Shown here piece by piece: positions 1 to 7,031 of a stretch of 48,104 bases of DNA. The DNA is from Candidatus Obscuribacterales bacterium. Lineage in GTDB: Bacteria; Cyanobacteriota; Vampirovibrionia; Obscuribacterales; Obscuribacteraceae. Positions within the stretch are counted from its first letter, which is position 1, and every line of letters begins with the position of its first letter. The position numbers and the translations under genes were made by a program. Below the pieces are notes generated by a model that searched no databases, had not been told where the DNA came from, and was given only the letters and a program-made list of their open reading frames with translations. The stretch spans positions 1 through 48,104 of the forward strand of contig CASBPX010000183.1 of assembly GCA_949127735.1 (NCBI GenBank), read 5' to 3'.

Positions 1-475
1 GAGTTTGGCTTTTTAGGTGTAGTGGTCTTCACCTGGGTGCAAACGCCCCTTCTTTGAGGGCAAGATTTGAGCGCTGGAGACTTGGTTTTGTAAGTCACCT
101 TGCTTCTTTCGCGTCTGATCAACTGATTGATGGTAGGCACCACTGCACTCCTAAGAACTACGACTAAATTTACCCAAACATGACATGGGCGAGCAAGCTC
201 ACCTCAGCCATAAGTATCGGCAAGTTTTCAGATTATCAGATGAGCAGGGCTCAAACCGAAGACTTTCGTAAATCCTTTACAAAGCAAATGCCAAATGATC
301 GAATTCTTAGGCTAATCAGGGGGAAAATGGCGCAAACCTTAAGCGCATATAACAACTAGCTGCCATTGCCGCCGAGGCTGCTGCGGATTTTTCTCAGAAA
401 AATACCTTTAAATGTATTTTTTTCAGCCTGACTTGGGTCGCATTTGTGGCTCCGAAAAAACTGCGCATTTATTTC
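1..475. other. Non-coding left end, no gene recognised
   Basis: No convincing coding frame is seen on either strand. The only structure noted is an AT-rich inverted repeat, AAAAATAC at 398-405 with GTATTTTT at 414-421 and an 8-base loop. It lies beyond the 3' end of the leftward GNAT gene and is followed by extra T residues on the plus strand. It could be a weak terminator for a gene entering from the left or for the GNAT gene, but the stem has almost no GC pairs. Confidence 0.4.
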
Positions 476-1570
476 TTAGTTATTAAAGGTCGGCTCCTCA
501 AATGTGCCCATGGGCAAATTAATGGCCGGTTTGCCGCCTAGCGGATTCAAACTGACAGTGCGCTCGAGAGTGAGTCTCTTGGCCGGAGTCTTGGCTCGCA
601 GCCAGTGGTCTCGCGTCAAAAGTGAGAAGTGTCCGGCCCTCTCCAGCCCGGCTTCTTCTAAAGCTTCGATGACAGAAGTCTGGTAGTCATAAGCTTTGGC
701 AATGACCATGCCTTTCATGCCCGCCCGGCGCATAATCGACAAAACGAAATTGACCAGATCTTTAGATGTGTGCGACCAGCCTGGATGCACAGCAAATTCC
801 AGGTGATAGTCACCTTCGCGGTGAGCGGTGACCTTACACGATGAAGTAATCACCTTGCGCTCAGAATCGCACGATACCCAAAACCAGCTTTTGCGCCTGA
901 TTAGCCTTCTGGCAAGTTTGTCTAAACTCTCGACCCTTAAAGGGAAAATGTAAAAATCTTCCGGCACATACTGAAATGTCAATCTGATGTCGGCAGGCAG
1001 TACGTCTTGATGCAATTGGTAGAGGCTAATTTGATCTTCTGGTTCCGCCAGGCGAAAAGTGCCAGATGAGCCGAGGCTGTCGATATTGTCATCGCCCTCG
1101 CTCTTTAGATCTGAGGGCACCTGATAGTGAGTAATGCGGGCAGAACGCCTGAAGCCGCAAGCAGCCAGAAGATTGAGTGCGCCTGAATTTTGATCGGAAG
1201 CTTCTGCCACAAAATGACTGATGCCTTGACTGCCGAACAAAGCGAAGGCAAAGCGCAAAAGCTCCTGGGCAATTCCGCGGCCGCGGTGATTGGGATGCAC
1301 CACCAGATGATCTACCTGCCAGCAATTTTTTGATTTGCCAATTGGATGTAGCGAAATCATTCCCAGCACCAGGCCGTCTTCTTTAGCTACATAAACAGAT
1401 GGGGAAATATGCCAGTGGCATGGCAGCCAGTGCTGCCAGAAGGTCAGACCAGTAATTAGATAGCGGTCTTCGGCACAAAAACTTTCATACGGCACAGGTT
1501 CGTCCTGGTAGCGCAAAAGAGCGCGTACCTGAGTTGATTCTGTGGCAAATAGGGGTTGAATTTTGATCAT
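476..1570 (-). CDS. Tandem GNAT-fold N-acetyltransferase
   Basis: A 364-residue protein with two GNAT-type units. The first (about residues 5-145) has a clear acetyl-CoA motif A, VVHPNHRGRGIAQELLRFA, followed by the usual N...A...L...GF pattern (NSGALNLLAACGF). The second half (about 170-340) again ends in an A...L...AGL pattern (TSVIEALEEAGLERAG) but its motif A is degenerate (VHPGWSHTSKDLVNFVL), so it may be non-catalytic or bind substrate. The acceptor cannot be told from sequence. It starts at ATG 1570 with no obvious ribosome binding site. It stands alone, diverging from smpB across a 200-bp gap. The family call is sure; the substrate is unknown. Confidence 0.85.
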   Translation of the reverse strand: MIKIQPLFATESTQVRALLRYQDEPVPYESFCAEDRYLITGLTFWQHWLPCHWHISPSVYVAKEDGLVLGMISLHPIGKSKNCWQVDHLVVHPNHRGRGIAQELLRFAFALFGSQGISHFVAEASDQNSGALNLLAACGFRRSARITHYQVPSDLKSEGDDNIDSLGSSGTFRLAEPEDQISLYQLHQDVLPADIRLTFQYVPEDFYIFPLRVESLDKLARRLIRRKSWFWVSCDSERKVITSSCKVTAHREGDYHLEFAVHPGWSHTSKDLVNFVLSIMRRAGMKGMVIAKAYDYQTSVIEALEEAGLERAGHFSLLTRDHWLRAKTPAKRLTLERTVSLNPLGGKPAINLPMGTFEEPTFNN

Positions 1571-1657
1571 GGGGCTTATTTAAGCTCAGTACACTTCAAA
1601 ATGGCTAATCAAAATGATACCACGCTTGCCAAGTGGCCTGCGGCGCTTGCTTCCCTG

Positions 1658-1690
1658 TGACTTCTAGCTGACTTCTAGCTGACTTCTAGG
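1658..1690. repeat. Three-copy 11-bp tandem repeat
   Basis: TGACTTCTAGC occurs twice perfectly and a third time with a final G instead of C, head to tail, in the divergent intergenic region between the GNAT gene and smpB. It lies 81-113 bp before the smpB start codon. No function is evident; it could be a slippage product or spaced binding sites. Confidence 0.8.
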
Positions 1691-1770
1691 ATCGCGTGGT
1701 GGTGCCGTCTGACTAGATATGTTGAGGCGCTGCGGGCTATACTGAGCTCAACAAACTTCTCTTACCCACC

Positions 1771-2313
1771 ATGACCAATCTCAATAAGCCTACCAAGCCT
1801 GCTCACCCAAACAAGCAGGCGGCTAAAAAAGCCGACAAAAAAGACGATAAGCCATTTTTCAAAACAGTGGCCGACAATCGTCGTGCGCGGCACGATTACG
1901 AAATCATCGACACGCTTGAAGCCGGAATCAGTCTGGTCGGCACCGAAGTAAAATCGATTCGAGCGGGCAAGGCTAATTTAGCCGACGCTTTCGTTAAGGT
2001 AGAAGACGGCGACCTCTACCTATATAACTGTCATATATCACCTTACGATTTTGGCAATCGCAATAATCATGAACCATTACGTAAGCGCCGATTACTGGTG
2101 CACAAAAAACAAATTCTCAAATTGAAATCAAATATGCAAGAAAAAGGGCTGGCACTGATTCCGCTTAAACTATATTTCAAAGGTCATCTAGTTAAAGTCG
2201 ATCTCGCACTGGCTAAGGGACGCAAGCTGTACGACAAGCGCGAAAATATAGCGAAAAAAGAAACTAAACGAGATCTGGACCGATTGACCAAAGCACGCAA
2301 TAACAGCAACTAA
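1771..2313 (+). CDS. smpB: SsrA-binding protein SmpB
   Basis: SmpB binds tmRNA and carries it to stalled ribosomes for trans-translation. The 180-residue product has the SmpB core: RRARHDYEIIDTLEAGISL, then GTEVKSIRAGKANLADAF, the NHEPLRKRRLLVHKKQI segment, and the basic C-terminal tail GRKLYDKRENIAKKE that folds into the mRNA channel. A lysine-rich stretch of about 30 residues precedes the core and makes it longer than the usual 150-160 residues. The start at 1771 is ATG with no clear Shine-Dalgarno sequence. The tmRNA gene itself is not seen in this window. It is followed after 50 bp by an unrelated exported protein gene. Confidence 0.97.
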   Translation: MTNLNKPTKPAHPNKQAAKKADKKDDKPFFKTVADNRRARHDYEIIDTLEAGISLVGTEVKSIRAGKANLADAFVKVEDGDLYLYNCHISPYDFGNRNNHEPLRKRRLLVHKKQILKLKSNMQEKGLALIPLKLYFKGHLVKVDLALAKGRKLYDKRENIAKKETKRDLDRLTKARNNSN

Positions 2314-2363
2314 TTATTTTATTCTACCGATTCAACATTCAAATCTGAGGACCGCAAAGCACA

Positions 2364-4829
2364 ATGGCAAGATCGAAAACCGTGACTCTCTCCTGGTTGG
2401 CAATGGCTTTCTTGCAGCTTTTGGTTCAACTGTCCTTAGTGGTGCCGGCCTGGGCAGCGTCTCCTGTAGCGGTGCTGAAAAGCGCGCGAAATGGTGCCGT
2501 TTATCAAGATCAGCATATCGGCACCTATGATGAAGACTACAAGATTTTCAAAAAGGCACTTGATGGTGCCAATGTGCGCTTTGACGAATTGAGTGACAGT
2601 GATGTTGACGCTGGTGTAGCAAAACTCTCAGGCTTCAAAGTGATTGTGGTGCCGTTGCTTGTCGATTTGCCTGCTAACGAAGTTGCTGCTTTGGCTGACT
2701 TTGCCCGGGGCGGCGGTAAGCTTTTAATCACTGATGGAGCTGGTGTGCCTGGTGCTGGTGCAGTTTCTCTTTCTGCTTTGGCCGGTGTGGCCTCGTCTAA
2801 ACAAGCGACATTGAAAGAAGTAAATAAGTTGGTCTGGCGCTCTGCCAACGTAAACCCTGTGACTGCCGAATTTGCTATTGCTACTGTGGTTTCGCAACTG
2901 GCTCTTTCGCCAAACGGCACGAGCATTGCTTCGTGGCAAGACGCCGGCGGGCAAACGCAAGGTGTTGGTATTGCTCGGGCTGGCAATGTCATATTTATGG
3001 GTTGGGCACCAGGGGTGCAAGGCGAAGTTTCAAGTAATGCTACTTTAATTTCGCAGGCCTTAGACGAATTGTCGCCTGGTATCACGCAAGCAGCAGCAGT
3101 GCAAATTAGCTTTGCTGATTATCAAACTATTTCAGCAGAGCTTGATTATCTGGCCAAGCGAACGGAAGAAGCGATGAAAACCGCTAAGCAAGCGGAATTT
3201 TCGGTACCGCTCAAAACCATTCAAAGCGATTATGATGCTGCCACAGCACATGTTAAAGCTTTTCAACAAGCCTATAGCGATCGCAGATTTTTAGAAGCCG
3301 ATGAAAATTTGCAGAAGGCCCGGCAAGAATTTGCCATGGCTTTCGCTCAATCGATGCCGGTGCGGCCAGTGGAAGCGCGTTCGGTCTGGCTTGATAGAGG
3401 AACCATTGTCGCCACCCGTGGTGCCAAAGGTATGTCGCAGCTATTCGACAAATTGAAAACCGCTGGTATCAATGTGGTTTATTTCGAAACCAATAATGCC
3501 GGGTTCACCATGTATCCTTCAAAAATGGCTACTCAAAATCCTGAGACCAGTGGCTGGGATCCGCTTGGTTCTGCCCTCTCTGAGGCTAAAAAAAGAGGCA
3601 TGGAATTTCATGCCTGGTTCTGGACATTTAGCGTAGGCAATGCCAAGCATAATCCTATTGTAGGCAAAGAAGCAGACTACCCCGGCCCGGTTTTGTCGAC
3701 TCACGATTTTGCCTGGGCACTGGCGACTCAAACAGGTTCACTTCTGCCCCCAAGACAATTTGAATACTGGATTGATCCGTCCAATCCTGAATGCCGTAAT
3801 TATGTGAAAAAACTCGTATCAGAGGTGGTTAACCGTTATCCCGTTGACGGTATTCAATTAGATTACATTCGTTATCCATTTAACAACAAGGGTTCTGAAT
3901 TGGGCTTTAATTGGCTCTCCAGGCAGAAATTCGAGCGCGAAACCGGCATGTCGCTTGATCGCATGGATGAAGATACCAGAACCATGTGGATACATTGGAA
4001 AGCGAATATTATCAGCAGTTTCGTCAAAGAAATTTCAGAAGAATTGCGCGCGGCAAAGCCTGGCATTCGTATATCAGCAGCTGTTTACGGCATGCCTAAA
4101 CGTATGCGCATGAATGCCATTCAACAAGAATGGGAAGTCTGGGTGGCCAATGGTTGGGTTGATACACTCAATCCAATGACTTATGTCGGCACCGCCAAAG
4201 AACTCAATGATGCGGCCGGTTTTGTTAAAGAATCAACAGCCGACAAAGCACTCTCTTATCCGGGTCTATCCATTAGACAACTCGATACTGCCGGACTAGT
4301 GGAGCAGCTTGATACCGCGCGTGTGATTGGTACCCTCGGCACCACTATGTTTGCCGTAGCCCACCTGGACGATAAAAAAGTCAACATGCTCAAGGTAGGC
4401 CCTTACAGAAGGCCTACGGTGATGACACCACAGGCTGATCCGATTAAAGCCAGTCGCATTTTGTTCGATGATTTTTCCACCATGGTTAATCGCTATTTGC
4501 AAGACCCCAAAAAGCGCATCATGTCTGATACCGCCAGCACCAATGATGTGGTCAATCAACTTGATGCCGTACAAAAAGAATTGCACGGCCTGCCGTCAAA
4601 TCCGAAACCAGATGAAATTGATAATGTCTTAAAAGACGTTACCGCCCTGCACTCAACCGTTAAAGAGTGGCTCAGGCTCGAGGCTTTCATTCAGCGTGGT
4701 TTCCGCGCTCAATACATAGCCAATTATTTAAGTCAGGTGGAAGCGATTCTTTCTTATGCCGCACAAAGAGCGCGGACTGCCACCGGTGGTAGTGCCATTG
4801 CCACTCATGGAGCTAATTCAGGACAATAA
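2364..4829 (+). CDS. Exported GHL10-family glycoside-hydrolase-like protein
   Basis: An 821-residue exported protein; the signal peptide covers about residues 1-31, ending VVPAWA-AS. Residues about 33-245 look like a glutamine-amidotransferase-like Rossmann domain (FKVIVVPLLVDLPANEV, then FARGGGKLLITDG). A helical linker follows (about 250-330). The central part (about 340-640) matches glycosyl hydrolase-like family 10 (DUF187): INVVYFETNNAGFTMYPS, GMEFHAWFWTFSVGN, and VDGIQLDYIRYPF, where the D and R near the end of a beta-strand are typical. The C-terminal 130 residues are helical and unassigned. Cyanobacteria often carry such proteins at the cell surface, but the substrate is unknown. It ends 1 bp from a convergent gene. 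Confidence 0.85.
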   Translation: MARSKTVTLSWLAMAFLQLLVQLSLVVPAWAASPVAVLKSARNGAVYQDQHIGTYDEDYKIFKKALDGANVRFDELSDSDVDAGVAKLSGFKVIVVPLLVDLPANEVAALADFARGGGKLLITDGAGVPGAGAVSLSALAGVASSKQATLKEVNKLVWRSANVNPVTAEFAIATVVSQLALSPNGTSIASWQDAGGQTQGVGIARAGNVIFMGWAPGVQGEVSSNATLISQALDELSPGITQAAAVQISFADYQTISAELDYLAKRTEEAMKTAKQAEFSVPLKTIQSDYDAATAHVKAFQQAYSDRRFLEADENLQKARQEFAMAFAQSMPVRPVEARSVWLDRGTIVATRGAKGMSQLFDKLKTAGINVVYFETNNAGFTMYPSKMATQNPETSGWDPLGSALSEAKKRGMEFHAWFWTFSVGNAKHNPIVGKEADYPGPVLSTHDFAWALATQTGSLLPPRQFEYWIDPSNPECRNYVKKLVSEVVNRYPVDGIQLDYIRYPFNNKGSELGFNWLSRQKFERETGMSLDRMDEDTRTMWIHWKANIISSFVKEISEELRAAKPGIRISAAVYGMPKRMRMNAIQQEWEVWVANGWVDTLNPMTYVGTAKELNDAAGFVKESTADKALSYPGLSIRQLDTAGLVEQLDTARVIGTLGTTMFAVAHLDDKKVNMLKVGPYRRPTVMTPQADPIKASRILFDDFSTMVNRYLQDPKKRIMSDTASTNDVVNQLDAVQKELHGLPSNPKPDEIDNVLKDVTALHSTVKEWLRLEAFIQRGFRAQYIANYLSQVEAILSYAAQRARTATGGSAIATHGANSGQ

Positions 4830-4830
4830 A

Positions 4831-5328
4831 TTAGTGCTGTTTGAGTTGGCGCTTAAAGGCTTTGACTTCCTCTTCTGACGGGCTTTTGGCGGCCGTGCTG
4901 AGCCATGCCCCGATGGCTACACTGCTTTTTGTGCCCTTGCGCGGATAGCCGTAGTGAGTGGTAAAGCGCACTTGGCTTACTTTGTTGTTCTGATAGCGCA
5001 ATTCAAGCACCGTGGAAGTATCAGTGCCGTGCCAGCGAATTTGAGAGCTGTCAGAATTGCGCTTAAATGGCGGGGTTGGGAAACGTTTAATCAGTTGTGC
5101 CGCATTGAGACCGATCAAGTCGCTGCTACGGCTATTTTCTAAAAGAGCTCCTCGCTTAGCATGGGACAAGCCACGGCCATGTACAGCCTGAGCCAGCAAC
5201 AATGGTGAAAATAAAATCAATAATAAACTCGAAACCAGACTCGGTACCAGAGGTAGGGTGTCAGAACTAAAACGTATACGTTTTAGTTTCGAATTTAGAC
5301 TCGGCCGTGCAGCCAGGCAATATTTCAT
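4831..5328 (-). CDS. Small exported protein of unknown function
   Basis: A 165-residue protein with one hydrophobic segment (about residues 28-47, VPSLVSSLLLILFSPLLLA) that reads as an uncleaved anchor or long signal peptide. The mature part has a pattern reminiscent of SmpA/OmlA-like (BamE-type) folds: GLNAAQLIKRFPTPP, then IRWHG, VLELRYQNNKVSQVRF. That resemblance is weak and not a firm assignment. The gene follows the metallopeptidase gene after 7 bp and is probably cotranscribed with it. A perfect 24-bp palindrome lies inside its first 23 codons, so the true start could be lower, but no other ATG would keep the hydrophobic segment. Confidence 0.65.
   Translation of the reverse strand: MKYCLAARPSLNSKLKRIRFSSDTLPLVPSLVSSLLLILFSPLLLAQAVHGRGLSHAKRGALLENSRSSDLIGLNAAQLIKRFPTPPFKRNSDSSQIRWHGTDTSTVLELRYQNNKVSQVRFTTHYGYPRKGTKSSVAIGAWLSTAAKSPSEEEVKAFKRQLKQH
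5265..5288. repeat. Perfect 24-bp palindrome
   Basis: The half-site AACTAAAACGTA is followed directly by its reverse complement TACGTTTTAGTT with no spacer. It sits within codons 14-22 of the small exported protein gene. Two similar 14-base words (GAAACCAGACTCGG at 5230-5243 and GAATTTAGACTCGG at 5290-5303) flank it. It could be an operator for a dimeric regulator or a chance result of Lys/Arg codons; the second is less likely at this length. Confidence 0.85.
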
Positions 5329-5335
5329 TACTTAC

Positions 5336-6241
5336 TTACTTTGTCGAATCGCGCAAATAATTGAGTGTATTGGGAAATAGCTCTTTTAAACGAGCGGCTG
5401 CCTTTTTGTCGCTGCCGCGACCGGTAGCTACTGCGAAGGCTTCAGCATAAAACTCTTCTTTGCTTGGCTGGCCCAGATAATAGGCCATGGGGCCACCTGG
5501 TTTCACTTCTTGCATCAATTGCTTGGTCTGGGCAGGGGTGAGGTTGTCGACGTCTTTGCCCATGGCGGCCTGGAATTTTTGATCGCGCACGGTGGCAAAA
5601 CCACGTAAATAGCTGTAGGCGTGACCGGCTTCGTGGCGCGCAAGTCCACCATGGTCAGTATTGGCAAAAGATTTAACCGGCGTGCCGTCGCCTAAATTTT
5701 CGAAAACAGCAATGTGCGGCGGCTTCGCCCCGCTATCGAAGAACGCCGGGGCATCTAAAGCAGTGCTTTTGCCAAAGACTTTCTGGCCTGCTTTGTTTGT
5801 ACCCATGGCCCTATCGTAGGCGTGGATGTCTTTAAATACATCGACGCGAATGCCTTTATCTTTCAATTCCTGGGCCACTTTTTCAGGCAGGCTGGCAATA
5901 CCGTTGGCCACGTCTTGGGCGTATCCGGGCGATGCGCCGTGGTTGAACACGTCGAGCATCACTCTCGGTTTGGGTTGGTCCGAGCCGGCCGCAGGCTTGT
6001 CTAAAGCGTCTTTGATGTCTTTGCTCTGGAACTGAGCCATCTGCAAAGTCTTGAGATTTTCGTCAGTGGATGGGAAACCAAGCTTTTCGTGGGCTTTGTT
6101 GGCTTGTGCAGGATTGCCATCAAACGCCGTGCCGCCATTTTTGCCGTCAATTTTGTAGCCCGGGAAGTCTAGTTGACCTTCCGGGGCGGTTTTTGGTTTT
6201 TCAACCTGATCGGTTTGACGTTGCGCTTCTTGAATTGCCAT
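5336..6241 (-). CDS. HEAGH zinc metallopeptidase, lethal-factor-like
   Basis: A 301-residue protein whose C-terminal third carries a zincin motif, ARHEAGHAY (H203, E204, H207), followed about 55 residues later by KEEFYAEAFA. This E-E-F-x-A-E-A-F arrangement is typical of anthrax-lethal-factor-like (ATLF/M34-type) gluzincins, where the glutamate supplies the third zinc ligand. The N-terminal 200 residues are polar with no signal peptide or membrane segment, so it is cytoplasmic or leaves by a non-Sec route. It starts at ATG 6241, just downstream of a histidine-kinase gene remnant. It probably forms an operon with the small exported protein gene. The fold is well supported; the target is unknown. 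Confidence 0.75.
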   Translation of the reverse strand: MAIQEAQRQTDQVEKPKTAPEGQLDFPGYKIDGKNGGTAFDGNPAQANKAHEKLGFPSTDENLKTLQMAQFQSKDIKDALDKPAAGSDQPKPRVMLDVFNHGASPGYAQDVANGIASLPEKVAQELKDKGIRVDVFKDIHAYDRAMGTNKAGQKVFGKSTALDAPAFFDSGAKPPHIAVFENLGDGTPVKSFANTDHGGLARHEAGHAYSYLRGFATVRDQKFQAAMGKDVDNLTPAQTKQLMQEVKPGGPMAYYLGQPSKEEFYAEAFAVATGRGSDKKAAARLKELFPNTLNYLRDSTK

Positions 6242-6278
6242 ATGAATAATCTACCCAAAAACACGTGAAATTGATGTG

Positions 6279-6417
6279 ACAGCGTTTAGGTGAAAACCTA
6301 GTGGCGTTAGATACCAATGAACTGCCCCCCGAAAGTTGACAAAAAAAGTCTTCACAAGCGGGGTTCTTGCTGATAAACGGAGATTGCATAATGGCTGGGC
6401 AGCTGGCATTCTGAATG
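6279..6417 (-). pseudogene. Shredded histidine-kinase gene remnant
   Basis: Two short blocks match the histidine kinase gene at 7032-8858 in the same orientation. Bases 6289-6317 match 7315-7343 with about two mismatches and encode LVSNATRFSPK (kinase: LVSNATKFSPK, the N box). Bases 6340-6377 match 7976-8012 and encode FISKNPACEDFF (kinase: FISANPSCEDFF, in the PAS domain). In the intact gene the blocks are about 630 bp apart; here they are 22 bp apart. This is what an internally deleted kinase copy would leave. A third weak match (GCTGGCATT near 6402) extends it. It sits directly upstream of the metallopeptidase gene and may supply its leader. Confidence 0.8.
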
Positions 6418-6442
6418 AGAAGAAACGAAGACGTCTAATTGA

Positions 6443-6943
6443 TCAGTCTTTGAACTCTTTGACGCACGCAAGGAATTCTTTGACTTCTTTTAAATCCAAC
6501 TCCCCGCCCGTGCTGTCACAACTAACATGCACCTCTAAATTATTCTTGGTTGGTTCAATCGTTCCTGACAGCTCTTCGCCTTTTGATGTGTGTTTGACGA
6601 TCTGGTAATGAAGGGTTCGACCCGCTACTGGAAGGGTCCCTTTTGCCCGAATTCGTGGTTTCAGTCGCTCATTCTTCGCTCTCAGGTCTTCGGCTTTTTG
6701 TCTGCTCTGGTCTGTGTCCGCGGACACTTCCATCGGCTTGATATCGATTGTGAATGACATCACGGTGGTATCGCCCGAGTTGTTGTATGTAACATAGTTA
6801 GTACCGGAAATCTCACCGGAATCAATCTCTGAATAACCATGCGGCAGCTTTTTGACCACCACGACTTTTTCGGCCACATTGATTTCATTTGTCTTAATTG
6901 TCTGGCATCCGCTGAGCAGAAAAACGGCTGCAATTGCCAGCAA
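6443..6943 (-). CDS. Putative lipoprotein of unknown function
   Basis: A protein of about 166 residues with a lipobox, FLLSGC, close to the N-terminus. Read from the TTG at 6943 (AAGGAAG 6 nt upstream), the signal peptide would be only 13 residues with no positive charge. Reading on to an ATT at 6964 or 6961 would add a normal basic n-region (KGRFSL), so the real start may be a rare ATT codon. The mature part contains YVTYNNSGDTTVMSFTIDI and two cysteines near the C-terminus (VSC, FLAC) that could pair. No family is recognised. It lies between the kinase remnant and the intact kinase gene, downstream of the latter by about 88 bp. Confidence 0.7.
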   Translation of the reverse strand: MLAIAAVFLLSGCQTIKTNEINVAEKVVVVKKLPHGYSEIDSGEISGTNYVTYNNSGDTTVMSFTIDIKPMEVSADTDQSRQKAEDLRAKNERLKPRIRAKGTLPVAGRTLHYQIVKHTSKGEELSGTIEPTKNNLEVHVSCDSTGGELDLKEVKEFLACVKEFKD

Positions 6944-7031
6944 ACTGAATCTTCCTTTAATAATTGCACCTCTAAATTTAGCGATAAATGGCGTCCTGAT
7001 AATCTCGTTACCCCACGTGCGCTGAATTCAA

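Noticed and set aside
2537-3085. 182-codon minus-strand frame inside the glycoside-hydrolase-like gene
   Set aside because: It lies wholly inside a well-supported gene and its translation has the Ser/Thr/Pro/Ala-rich look of an antisense shadow.
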